Source: Raphanus sativus
Taxonomy: Eukaryota; Streptophyta; Magnoliopsida; Brassicales; Brassicaceae
DNA: 64,000 bases
Assembly (NCBI RefSeq): GCF_000801105.2
Contig: NC_079514.1
Location: 24,158,293-24,222,292, forward strand
Reading direction: 5' to 3'
Shown here piece by piece: positions 44,801 to 56,611 of the stretch. The notes beneath the pieces are model-generated. The model saw only the letters and a program-made list of their open reading frames with translations, was not told where the DNA came from and made no database searches. Positions within the stretch are counted from its first letter, which is position 1. Each line of letters begins with the position of its first letter. A program made the position numbers and the translations under genes.

Positions 44801-47800
44801 ACAAATTTACCCCCTTAATGAAGAATTCATCAAGCTCTCTTTGGTCAATATAATGGACAACTTCGGGTTAGGAGAGTACTTCAGTAAAGAGATTGATCAT
44901 TTTCTTCTTCAAATTCACAAGTGAGGAATAGTAAAAACCCCTTTTAGGATCCTTCATTCTTTGAAATTAACTACATGTGTATGTGAACAATATACTTTGG
45001 TGTTAATCCTCTCGTTTTTGCCTTAGGAGCTATGAAAGCGAGGATGTTAAGAGAATGCCCATATGGTCAAAAGTAGATCAGTTGCACAAAGACTCTCTCG
45101 AATTTCGATTGTTAAGGATGAATGGCTTCAATGTTTCACCTGGTAAAGAACTAATTATCAAGTCTATATATACGCACAAATATTATATATTCAATATTTA
45201 CTTTTCATATAAATTGTATGCAGAGAGCTTTTGCTGGTTCTTGAATGATGAAGAAACCCAAGATCATCTAAAGACAAACATTGAACATGTATTCTTAGTG
45301 GTGCTTAGTGTTTACAGAGCAACTGATCTCATATTTCCAGGAGAGTCTGACCTCGAAAAAGCAAAAGAATTTTCACGGAAATTACTCGAGAAAAATGAAT
45401 TTATTGATGAAAAAATTGTTTTAAGTTCTCACATTAAACATGAAATGAGTACTCCATGGATGGCTAGACTCAAGCATCTTGATCATAGGATGTGGATTGA
45501 GGACAGGGACTCAAATGTTATCTCAATTGGAAAAGCCTCTTCGATTCGGTATTAATATTTTTTTAAACTAGATTCGGTATTAGTTACATACTCGCAATCG
45601 AATATCATAATTATATATTTACAATAGCAAAGCTTGACCATATACTTTTTATTATTGGATTTGGAACCTTGCACAGTATCCATGCGGACAAGCTTACTCG
45701 TCTTGCTTCGAGGAATTTTGAAATTCGACAAGCTGTATACAGACGTGAGATGGAGGACTTGATAAAGTGAGCACTAAGACTTATTTTAAGATAAAATCCT
45801 ATATTTTTTCCATAGACCTTTCGTTCGTTTTGCTTCTAATAAATCTTCAAATTAAAATTCGATCTTGTAATTTGAATCAGGTGGGTGAAGAAATGGGGAC
45901 TTAACGATATCGGATTTGGAAGAGAGAAGACAACATATTGTTACTTTGCAGCTTCATCAAGTACCTCGTTGCCATTTGATTCTGCAGCTAATGTTCGTAA
46001 GCTTATGGCAAAAAGTGGCATTCTTATCACAGTTGCTGATGATTTCTTTGATGAAGAAGGTTCTCCTGATGAGTTAGAAGCTCTTACCGAAGCTGTTCTA
46101 AGGTTAGTTTAAAAAAAAAATATGCAGGCCATGTGAGAAACAATCATAATAACCTAATTTATCTGGGAGAAATACTTGGGTTCACCCCTATAGTGAACCT
46201 TTAGGTTCACCCAACCAATATGATTTCGTTATTTCATATTCAATATCTTTTAAAAAAGGAAACAAAATATTGTCAAGTTTTATTATGTTTTAAAAAAAAA
46301 TATAAAATAATAGTAGTCGCAAAAAAAGATTTATATTTAAAATACCGTCAGCAAAACACTAAACTCTAATCTCTAAACCCTAAATCATAAACCTTAAATC
46401 CATGGTAAACACTTGGATAAATCCTAAATCTTTGGATTTAAAAAAAAATATTTTTAACATAATCAGCAAAACACTAAACCCTAAACTCTAAATACTAAAC
46501 CCTAAACCCTTGGGTAAATCATAAACCCTTGGATAAATCTTAAACCGTAAGATTTAGAATTTATCCAACCATTTTGGATTTACCAAGGGTTTAGGGTTTA
46601 CCCAAGGGTTTAGTGTTTGGCTGACGGTATTAAAAATATATTTTTCTAAAACGTATTTTTGTTTGCAATTAATATTAATTTTTATTTTTAGTTTTAAAAT
46701 ATTAATATAATAATATTTTATTTCTTTTTTTTAAAAGATACTGAATATGAATATGAAATAACAAAATTATATTGGTTGAGTGAACCTTTAGGTTCACTCT
46801 AGGGGTGAACCCAAAAATTTCTTTTTATTTGGCAAACCATTTTAGTATCTAATTAAATATTATGTTGATTTTTGATTAAATTTTACGCATATCTGATAGA
46901 TGGGAAGGAAAAGAGCTGGAAGGTTACGGCAAGATCATTTTCAAAGCACTTGAAAATCATATAAGAGAGACCGCTGAAACTTACCGTAAGCAACACGGGA
47001 CGGACATAACAAACCATTTTCGAAACATTGTACGTCTTGAATTAAATCACGATTAATCATTATTTGATAATATGGTTTCTTTGTGCGAACTGACCTTAAA
47101 ATATCTGTATATCAGGCTATCAGATAACTAGTTAATAGTCGATTTCTTGCTCAATATAGTAAATGCATTGAAAAACATAAGTACATTTTTGAACAAGTAA
47201 ATAACCGTTGGAAAAAAACAAGAACAAAGTATATACATATTGATTAGTCATTACGTAGTGGATAGTTCAGTAGGCTATCATGCACATGTACATAAGCTTT
47301 TCATTGTATGTCAATATACTTATTTATGTATTGTGAAATGTAAGGGTTATAATGCTAGCACCGAGAGGAAAATAAAGGCAAAATAATCGAAGTATAATTA
47401 AAATATATATTATGCTTGTACGGAAAAATTGTTGTTCCTCTTATATTTTTGTTTATGAATTTTTTCCTATTTTCAGCTACATTATAGTACAAGGTTTCAC
47501 CCACGCTATCCATTCTAAGAATTAAAACAATTTAAGTGGGGGTTTTTTTTTTGAGAAAAGGCATTATTTGGGTTTTGTTTTGGCACGACTATTTCTTAAA
47601 ATATTAATTATGATATTATGATGAACTGATCGTCTTTCATGTGTTAAAGCATATATCTCGCGTTCTTTAGTCCTTAATCACAGATGTTTCCCATTTCAGA
47701 ATTTGAGTTTTAAGTGATACGAACAATGACTATAAATGCAGTGGGGAGAAACATTTGAGTCGTGGTTATGTGAAGCCAAATGGAGTAAGAAGGGGCACAT

Positions 47801-50325
47801 ACCGTCGATGGAAGAATATCTTCGAAACGGAATAATCTCAACCGCAGCACACACCATTGTTCTTCCCATTTCATGTCTAATGGAATCATGTTTTCCCCAG
47901 CACAAACTCAAACCCGGAAATTACGATAACATAACAACATTGCTCATGACCATTACCCGACTCCTTAATGATCTACAGAGTTACCAGGTGATCTCACTCC
48001 CTCTCACATCTGATTATCTGAATCTACTAAGTTGTTAACACAACTAGCAAATTATTCAAGGCAAAGTCTAGAAATCACCACATTGAGTTAAGTCTAGGAC
48101 GAAAATAATATTTTATGTTGTGATTTTGTCAGAAAGAATTACTGAGTTTTGGCACAGAACCTCCGAGTAATCTAAAAACAAAAAGATTATATAAATCTAT
48201 ATATCTCTATAATATTATTTGAGAAGTCAGTTTCTTAGGTGTCACGCTCACGTTAATTCTCACGGTGGTTGATTACGTTGATACCCTTAATAAATCAAAA
48301 ATATAATATTTAAATACTATAATTGATTTTTATTTAAATTCCTTTTGTAAAATTTTCCAAATAACATATATAATAAAAAAGGAAATATTTATAAGGCTAT
48401 AAAGTGAATTTAAAAACGAAAATATATGTATAAATAACATGATTTCATTAAAAAGGAAAGTTCAAAAAATAGTAATATTGCATTAAAAATATTTTTTAAA
48501 TAAAATAAAATATACTAATAAAATACTTTCTTAATATTTTTTAAAGTAACAGAAATAATTTTTATATATCTATCTATTTTTAGATGGTTACATAAAATAA
48601 TTAAGTAACATAAACTGATATATTGACTAAAGTCATTTATAATTAGTATTATTGAAATGCTATTTGTATTTCCTATATTTTGGTTACTATAATGTCTTTC
48701 AATTACAATAAAAATACCTATAAATTATATTTTACTTATATAATATGATTTCTCAGAAGCAATCGCAATTTTTTCCTGCTTATTTTTAAGAGATATAACG
48801 AGAAATAAAGGTTAACAATAAACATATTTTAATCAAATATTTATAAAATATTTTAAAATCACACTATATATTTAACGAGGTAAATATATTATATTTATTA
48901 TTATTAAAATTATATGTTTTCTTAATATTAAATTTGCTTTTAAATTCAATGTTTTTATGTTTGTGTAACTTTTTAATATAACCATAATCAGAAGACATGA
49001 AATTAGTTAGAATTTATAAAAAAATTTGTTATTATAATATTAATATGAGTTCACGAGCTTCCAAAAAAGTATGAGAAGTAACTTTCTATATATCATCTTT
49101 TTCTAATATATTTTTAAAAATTAATATTTAATTTGATATATATTATAAAAACACATTCACATTTAAACGATAAATAAATTAATTTGACTTGACTTAATTA
49201 TAATAAAATAAAATTATACTTCAGCTTGAATTTGAAATAATATATGTAAGTTAATATACTCACAACATGAGTTACTCGACTAATCCAACTTATATCTAAA
49301 ATCATAGATTTAAGTATAATAAGAAAATATAATTTTATAATAATAATAATTTGTTTTATAAATATAAATTATAGGATGACTCAAAACACATTAACAAATT
49401 AAAATAAAATATTAACCAACTGTAACAATTTAGTTTTTTGTAAAATTTATATATATGCATGAGACTTCAGAATATAATCGTTATATTTATTTACATAATT
49501 TTGATTCAAACACTTTAGTTTATTTTTTTATTTCATTCTAAGCACAATATATTTTAAGTTATACATAATCTTCATAAAGTATAATTACATATTTAAGACC
49601 AATCTAAATGTTAATAAGAAAATTAATCAAAATTTTAATATATTTAAGATAAAAAATATTATAGTTGAATTCAGAGAAATAGGTGCAATCCAATATACCC
49701 AAATCATAACTAAATCGACTGTAAAAATAACAAACCCGACTAGATATAATATATCTACAATTATATGTCTGATTAAAATAATACAATATTATTAATATAA
49801 GTTAATTTAAAATTAGAAGTAAATAGCAATCAATTATTATATTATATTTACTTTATAAATATTTATATCCGTGCATGAGCACGGGAAAATCACCTAGTTA
49901 TGTTATATAAAACATGAACAAAACTAGTAATCTCTATAAACTAAAGCTCTTAATTTTAGGTTAATGTGATGCTCTCTTGTACTACACGACTAAACTTGTG
50001 ATGTTAAAATTTTCAGAAAGAGCGAGAACAAGGCAAGATCAACTCCGTGTTGCTCAACATGAGGAGTCACTGTAGTTTTAAGATAGAAGACTCGATTGCT
50101 TATATTGAAAAGATCATTGAATCGAAGAGGAGAGAATTTGTGGAGTATGTCCTAATGGATGAACTCAGTGATTTGCCTAAGCCGTGCAAAGATATGCACA
50201 TGTCTGTTTGCAAAGTTTTTGATATGTTTTTTAACAAGAAGAATCGTTATGATTCGGACACAGAGATGCTTCAAGACATTAAGAAGGCTCTTTACGATCC
50301 CGTTAACATTCGTAGACTCTCCTAG
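41843..50325 (+). CDS. TPS04: TPS-e/f terpene synthase, geranyllinalool synthase-like, 11 exons, 777 aa
   Basis: Exons, all joined in phase with GT-AG introns: 41843-42185, 43958-44156, 44452-44681, 44797-44920, 45027-45142, 45224-45548, 45677-45766, 45881-46102, 46900-47029, 47742-47987, 50017-50325. Arabidopsis TPS04 makes (E,E)-geranyllinalool from geranylgeranyl diphosphate, precursor of the wound/herbivore volatile TMTT. Seen here: SAYDTAWLAMI (residues 39-49) of the N-terminal domain, FQSPSATAAAF (225-235), CWFLNDEE, VYRATDLIFPGE, class I metal motif DDFFD (529-533) and NSE/DTE motif N669-D-L-Q-S673-YQK-E677. There is no class II DxDD box and no plastid transit peptide, since the domain starts near the N-terminus. 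As I recall it, the Arabidopsis protein extends about 100 residues beyond the ALYDP motif; here a TAG follows after NIRRLS. Intact and probably functional, or a paralogue. Confidence 0.93.
42501..43861 (-). mobile_element. Helitron copy B in TPS04 intron 1
   Basis: Left boundary CTAGATGATAACCCGCGCCTTGCGCGGGG (hairpin and CTAG on the minus strand) after a host A. Right boundary ATATATAGGGGA before T. It shares the CACGTGGCTAC and TGTTCCAGGATTAATATATA block with copy A. It makes up most of the 1.77-kb first intron. Confidence 0.87.
46176..46814. mobile_element. Foldback MITE in TPS04 intron 8 (copy 3 of 3)
   Basis: TTGGGTTCACCCCT at the left and AGGGGTGAACCCAA at the right, long inverted arms (AACCAATATGATTTCGTTATTTC against its complement), and a CCCTAAACCCTTGG / TTTAGGGTTTACC core. 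Fills most of the 797-bp intron 8. Confidence 0.85.
48204..49897 (+). mobile_element. Helitron in TPS04 intron 10, 1694 bp
   Basis: Starts TCTCTATAATATTATTTGAG after an A. Ends with hairpin CCGTGC-atga-GCACGG and ATCACCTAG before T. Strongly AT-rich and non-coding. It stretches intron 10 to about 2.0 kb. Confidence 0.83.
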
Positions 50326-50434
50326 CGTGATCTAGCGTTCTGGTGAATTCTGTATTATGAATTTATGTATGAATTGTTAAATAATCAACATCATGTGGCA
50401 TTTAAGATCTTCTTACTTACACAATATGAAACTA

Positions 50435-51057
50435 CTAGGGTTTGGTCCGCCCGTGCGGGAAGTTACCTTAAAAAATATATATATATATATATATATATGA
50501 AGCATTTGAAAAATCATTGTATATTAAAAATAATATTATAAAATATCAAATAATAAATAGAATTCTGAGGTTATATTGTTAGTTTTAATTAAAAATTGGC
50601 TGTATTTGTTAGTTATTTCAATGATACATGTTTTTATTTTTTTAGTTCTATTGTTGGTTATATGTGTGGATTATAAATTTTAAGGTATCGCTTTTTGCTG
50701 AATGTATTGAGATTGGATTTTAGAGTTGCTGCATTGGGCTAAATTTATAATAGAGTACTTAAATGGTCTGAAAGAAAACAGTATTTTTTAGGGGCAATTT
50801 GCTCAATAGTCATATGAACCCTGACAATTAAGAATATAGCCATACATGAAAAATTGTATCAATTTGACATAGAGATGGATCACGTTCTCCTTTCTGGCGT
50901 GTGAGATTTAATTAATACAACGATTGATATCATATTAACATATCTTTGTCAAATATATAGTACATAACAATTAATTTATACCAACAACCATTATGAAGAG
51001 GATGAAGAAAATAAGAAAACTGAAAAAGATGAAGGGTTTGTAGAGAGTACGCTTTAC
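50435..51057 (-). mobile_element. Helitron 3' terminus (minus) and unresolved repeat
   Basis: ACTAGGGTTTGGTCCGCCCGTGCGGG at 50434 is a Helitron 3' end in reverse (CTAG plus hairpin), 110 bp after the TPS04 stop. The 5' end was not found. A GGGGCAATTTGCTCAATAGT motif near 50790 resembles Mutator-like termini of this plant family, but no partner is seen. Confidence 0.5.
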
Positions 51058-51290
51058 CCTAAACTAAATTATATACTCAAACCATATACCTTAAACCTAA
51101 ACACTTAACCCAAACCATATACCCTAAACGCAAATCCTAAACCCAAACAATATACCCAAACCATATAGCCTAAACCCTAAACCCAAACCATATACCATAC
51201 ACCCAAACCATATACCTTAAACCCAAACCATATACCCTAAACCCAAACCATATACCCTAAACTCAAACCTTAATCTTAAACCCAAACTCT
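51058..51290. repeat. About 20-bp minisatellite with telomere-like units
   Basis: Roughly ten units of CCAAACCATATACCCTAAAC with drift. ACCCTAAAC is the plant telomere motif in reverse, here alternating with CCATATA. No coding potential. Confidence 0.8.
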
Positions 51291-51589
51291 TATCCATTAC
51301 GTGACTATGCTATACATGTTATGATATGGAATACTCGACACATCCACAAACTTTGTATATATGAAATTCTCTAAAATTTCCTTAGAGAGAAATGATGAGT
51401 GACGACGGTGTTGGAGAACAAAACAGTGTAACTGATCAAGTAAGTAACAAGAATCAGGAGGCAGAGAAGGAGATACGAATTGCAAAAGAAGAGAAAAAGA
51501 AATGTATTGTACTATACTGTAATTTAAAATAGTATAGAATATATAACGCATGATATGGGATAGAGATTATTAAGAAAATTAGAGAAGTT

Positions 51590-51820
51590 TACACGATGGA
51601 AAGAGAGAGAAAAAATGATGGAGGGGAAAGAGAGGGAAGATGTCAAATAGATAGAAGAAGATGGAATGTCGAATAGATAAAAGATGATGGAGATGTCGAA
51701 TAGAGGGAGGGAGGGAGAGAGAATGAGGGAGAGAAAGTGGTGAGGGATGGAGTAGAGGAGAAGGAAAAAATGGTGGTGGCTATGGTAGAGGAGGGAAAGA
51801 GAGAGAGAAAGAGGGAAGAG
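51590..51820. repeat. Purine-rich imperfect tandem repeat, left of the LTR element
   Basis: GAGAGAAAGAGGGA-type sequence with longer units containing ATGGTGGTGGCTATGGTAGA. It continues on the other side of the LTR element at 56612, so the element landed in it. A minus-strand Ser/Leu/Phe-rich frame here is a repeat artefact. Confidence 0.75.
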
Positions 51821-53049
51821 TGATGAGGACCTCAATTCAGTAGCCGAACCACCAACTCATGAGACCAACCATACAAGCTACATTGGAGCCAGCAACAACA
51901 TATGTGCATTCAAAATGCCATATCTTTCAAACCTGGAGGGTTTTAATCACGAGGAAAATTTTATTGGATTCTACACTCAAGAAGGAGTTCAACCCAATTG
52001 TAATTTTAAGAAAAGGTTCACGGAGGAAGAAGTTATGAATTTTACAAACCGGAGGTTCTCTAGCACATCCATCTGCGAGCATCAGACTTTAGAAGAAGAT
52101 TTCAGCTCAACTAGGAAGCGGCACTCTCCATATTTAATCATGGGCTTCAAGAGGGATTTATTATCTATCCAGAGAGTCCAAAATCAGGCGAATTGGTTCA
52201 GGGAAAACCAAGATACAATCAATTTCCCAAAACCGGTCAAACCGACATCAATTTGGGAAAGTTGACAACCACTTCAAATTGGATCGAACCAAACCTTTCT
52301 GTGGAAGCCAGGAGATCATCTTAACCATACAGAAGACATCCAAGATGACCTTAGCTGCACCAGCACCCAGGAGATCAGGCGGATCCCCATTTACTTCAAG
52401 TTTCCTTATTTGGAGTTTCTTGCAATAAACCTCCAACAGCTCTTTCCTCTTCAGCTAAGGCACGACATCAACACCTTGGAGATTTTATTGAGCAACCAGG
52501 AGCTATTATTTCGTGGATACTTCACCAAGATATCCAGATACAAGATCACCTCTCTTCAAAGGCAAGAAATCAGCATAACGGCTAGTTTTGAAGGAGCCAT
52601 CAAAGCCTTCTCATCCAAGACTTTTATTTTGATTTTATTTCTTTCCTTTTTGTCATTTTATGACTGTTAGAGTCTTTCATTGTCGAGCCTATAAAGCTCC
52701 AGCTTTATTTTCATTGTAAAACACCTTTGATCATTTTTATAATAAACCGAGAATTTTCTCTTTAAAGCTTTTGCTTTGTTCTTATGTTTCTCTAAGTAGT
52801 TAGGTGGATTCCATTGCTTAGTGAACGTGTTAGTCTCTGTCTTTGTGTGGAATCACTGAGACCGTGGCTTGTGAGTTGTATCAAAGGCCATTCACAACCT
52901 TTGTGGTGCTCTTCAATCCATCCAGCCATTCCTGTCCAGATCCTTTTGGTTGATTAGTTCAGTCCAGCCGGATCACCCCTTGTGCTAGATCGATTCTCTC
53001 TTGTACTAAGAGTTATACAGCCTTTGATAGCTTAGGCTTGTATCATTTC

Positions 53050-53061
53050 TGGTCTCAGAGC
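53050..53061 (+). promoter_or_regulatory. Primer-binding site, initiator tRNA-Met type
   Basis: TGGTCTCAGAGC, four bases after the 5' LTR. The usual plant tRNA-iMet site is TGGTATCAGAGC, so one mismatch. Confidence 0.8.
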
Positions 53062-53559
53062 TGAAGTTCCTTCAGCATCAGGTCATATCTATCCTTGTCT
53101 CTTTTATTGCATTTTTAGTTTCATTAGTTTTGCATTCATAAATCAAAAGCCATAAAAATCATTTGTTCTTTGTTTCATTTAGTTATGTTTTGCATAATCA
53201 TATAAAACCCATAAAAAGTCATATTTGATTCTTTCTCATCTAGTTTATCTTTTCATAAAACCATAAAACCAAATTAAAAAAAAAAAATCATTGCTTGCAT
53301 TTTCTGTCCCTTTTGCATTTACTTGTTCTAGTTGTTTGAAACCAAGAGAGGCACGAAAAAGATATCTCATTGTCTTGTTTGATTCATTTAGAAAACTAAA
53401 AAAAAAAAAAGTTAATTTTTCCATTTGATTCTTATTTGTCAAAAAGAAAGAGAAAAAAATATTAAGTTTCCAATTTTTGCTTGTTCTTCTTTCTTTTGTT
53501 AGACCACGACTTGATACTTTTATCCTCTGATTTTGCAAGGTTAAACAATCTTAGAAACC

Positions 53560-55632
53560 ATGGAGAGTGAAGAAGAAGCTGAAGAATACAACACTTCAGA
53601 AGTAGATTGGGGAGAAGAAGCTGGTACAGATTGTTGGAGTGATGGGGAGGACCACACTGAAGGCTATTGGTACATAGATCCTGATCCAGAGTGTGCCCCA
53701 AACGATGATCTAGGAGGTCAGGAAGAACCAGAACCATTGAAGCAGTATTCAACTTGTTATGGTGCCAAATCCCAGCTCATCTATGATCAAGACTACTCAT
53801 CTGATTATGAGGAAAGTTATGAAGGGGAACTTTATGGTCAAGCCTATCCAAGGAGAATGAAGACCACAGTGGCTGCACCAGCAAGATCTTACCATGGGAC
53901 TCGGTCAAGACATGCTCAAAGCAAACCATGGAGCCACAATGGTGATCAGTTCTATCAGAATTGCTTGGATGCACCATCTATACATTTTTCTGGTCAAAAC
54001 CAAGGACCAAGTTCATACCTAAGGTGGGAGGACGAAATGGAGCAATGGTTTAGCTTGGAGAATTCCAGAGAAGTTACAACCATCTTATGCAAGAGATACC
54101 TTAGTTGGAGAAGCATACAAATGGTGGAGCCAACTTGATGCTGATCGGATCTATTACAATGATCCACTTTTTACTTGGGCAGAGTTGAAGAGGCTCATGT
54201 ATAAGCAGTTTGTGGAAAGGGCAGAGCACAATCAGAAGGTGTCTACAAACAGAGTGGTACAACCCCAAGTCTTGCAGCCGGCAAACAAGAGGCAAAGCTC
54301 GAAACCAGTGCATACACCTCAAGTCAAACAAAACCAAGGTGAATACTTTAAATCTTTAGAACCATCTGAGGTTATTTGTTATAGGTGTCAAGGCCATGGT
54401 CATCTTGCAAAAGATTGTCCCACAAAACGAGCTGTGAAGTTAGCAAAAGAAACTAACTTGGAGGTAAGTGATTCCTTGACTAGCTTGGATGATTCTTTTG
54501 ATAGGATAGATAAAAAGTTTGAAGAACTTCTCAACTTGATGAAAGCTAGATATAATTCTGTTTCTAGTAATTCCATGACTGTCTTAACACACTTGTCTAG
54601 TGCCCAAGAGGTTGAAAATATTTCAGGTACTAACATGGAAATCAAGGAACAAGAACCCAACCTTGATGTGCAAGCAAGTCCAAGACTTGAAATTTTTCAA
54701 GTCCCAACTAATGATGAGGTGATTTCTGAACTTACTGTGAATAATCCTACTTATCAAAACACTGGTATGATGCACTTGCACTCTGTCCAGAATGTTGATG
54801 CAGGTCTCAGTGAAGGCCAAGAGAATGTGTCTGAGAGACTAGAACAAGAATAAATCATCCTTGAACCCGATCCACTTCAGGTAAGTGATCTTATCCCTTG
54901 TTTGCTTACTGAAAACTTGGATAATGTGCACACTGATTTATTAGGTCCTGATAAATGTGAGGAAAAACCAGGCAGTTTAGATAAGTATGTAGATTATACT
55001 TCTTTTCTTATATCACACTTAGAGAGGAAGCAAGAGATTTTAACATCTACTGAAAATGGAATTTTTCAAAACAATTTATATGCTGATTATTCCATGACTT
55101 CTATAACACACTTGTCATTAGCCAAAGATGTTGAGTCTATGACAGGAACCAATGCTGAAGATTCCAGAGGAGATCTGCCCAAAGCCAAGATCACACCAGA
55201 CCGGACCAGAGGAGTGATCCTATCCTATTTTTCCAAAGAAGAACCACCAGATGTGCCATCAAAGTTCAAACCAAAACAATACCAAGGTAAGACCCTAGAA
55301 TCTCAAAAGAGGATGAAACCTGACTTGCTCTATCTTGGTGCAGATAAATTGGTTTTGAGGACAAAACCTTTTGAAGAAGGAGGGAATGATGAGGACCTCA
55401 ATTCAGTAGCCGAACCACCAACTCATGAGACCAACCATACAAGCTACATTGGAGCCAGCAGCGACATATGTGCATTCAAAATGCCATATCTTTCAAACCT
55501 GGAGGGTTTTAATCACGAGGCAAATTTTATTGGATTCTACACTCAAGAAGGAGTTCAACCCAATTGGAATTTTAAGAAAAAGCTTCACGGAGGAAGAAGT
55601 TATGAATTTTACAAACCGGAGGTTCTCTAGCA
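53560..55632 (+). pseudogene. Gag gene of the young LTR element, frameshifted, runs into the 3' LTR
   Basis: An ATG at 53560 opens an acidic N-terminus (MESEEEAEEYNTSEVDWGEE) and a gag core (YLRWEDEMEQWF). A one-base shift at about 54070-54090 moves the frame to ..LVGEAYKWWSQLDADR and KRLMYKQFVERAEHNQK. The CCHC zinc knuckle CYRCQGHGHLAKDC is at 54377-54418. A TAA at 54851-54853 interrupts the frame, which then continues in the same frame to 55632, about 245 bp inside the 3' LTR. So the ancestral ORF was roughly 690 codons and ended within U3. Two lesions make this copy inactive for gag. Confidence 0.85.
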
Positions 55633-56611
55633 CATCCATATGCGAGCATCAGACTTTAGAAGAAGATTTCAGCTCAACTAGGAAGCGGCACTCTCCATAT
55701 TTAATCATGGGCTTCAAGAGGGATTTATTATCTATCCAGAGAGTCCAAAATCAGGCGAATTGGTTCAGAGAAAACCAAGATACAATCAATTTCCCAAAAC
55801 CGGTCAAACCGACATCAATTTGGGAAAGTTGCCAACCACTTCAAATTGGATCGAACCAATCCTTTCTGTGGAAGCCAGGAGATCATCTTAACCATCCAGA
55901 AGACATCCAAGATGACCTTAGCTGCACCAGCACCCAGGAGATCAGGCGGATCCCCATTTACTTCAAGTTTCCTTATTTGGAGTTTCTTGCAATAAACCTC
56001 CAACAGCTCTTTCCTCTTCAGCTAAGGCACGACATCAACACCTTGGAGATTTTATTGAGCAACCAGGAGCTATTATTTCGTGGATACTTCACCAAGATAT
56101 CCAGATACAAGATCACCTCTCTTCAAAGGCAAGAAATCAGCCTAACGGCTAGTTTTGAAGGAGCCATCAAAGCCTTCTCATCCAAGACTTTTATTTTGAT
56201 TTTATTTCTTTCCTTTTGTCATTTTATGACTGTTAGAGTCTTTCATTGTCGAGCCTATAAAGCTCCAGCTTTATTTTCATTGTAAAACACCTTTGATCAT
56301 TTTTATAATAAACCGAGAATTTTCTCTTTAAAGCTTTTGCTTTGTTCTTATGTTTCTCTAAGTAGTTAGGTGGATTCCATTGCTTAGTGAACGTGTTAGT
56401 CTCTGTCTTTGTGTGGAATCACTGAGACCGTGGCTTGTGAGTTGTATCAAAGGCCATTCACAACCTTTGTGGTGCTCTTCAATCCATCCAGCCATTCCTG
56501 TCCAGATCCTTTTGGTTGATTAGTTCAGTCCAGCCGGATCACCCCTTGTGCTAGATCGATTCTCTCTTGTACTAAGAGTTATACAGCCTTTGATAGCTTA
56601 GGCTTGTATCA

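Larger units (their letters stand above)
51821..56611 (+). mobile_element. Young gag-only LTR retrotransposon, 4791 bp
   Basis: Two 1225-bp LTRs (51821-53045 and 55387-56611; TGATGAGG...TTGTATCA) differ at about a dozen positions by eye. Target duplication is AAGAG at 51816-51820 and 56612-56616. The polypurine tract GAAGGAGGGAA directly precedes the 3' LTR. Only a gag gene with CCHC knuckle lies inside, so no protease, RT or integrase. Probably Ty3-type, mobilised in trans. A TATA-like CTATAAAG at 52689 is a candidate LTR promoter. Confidence 0.93.

Noticed and set aside
51524..51835. 103-codon Ser/Leu/Phe/Pro-rich minus-strand frame
   Set aside because: Translation of a polypurine tandem repeat.
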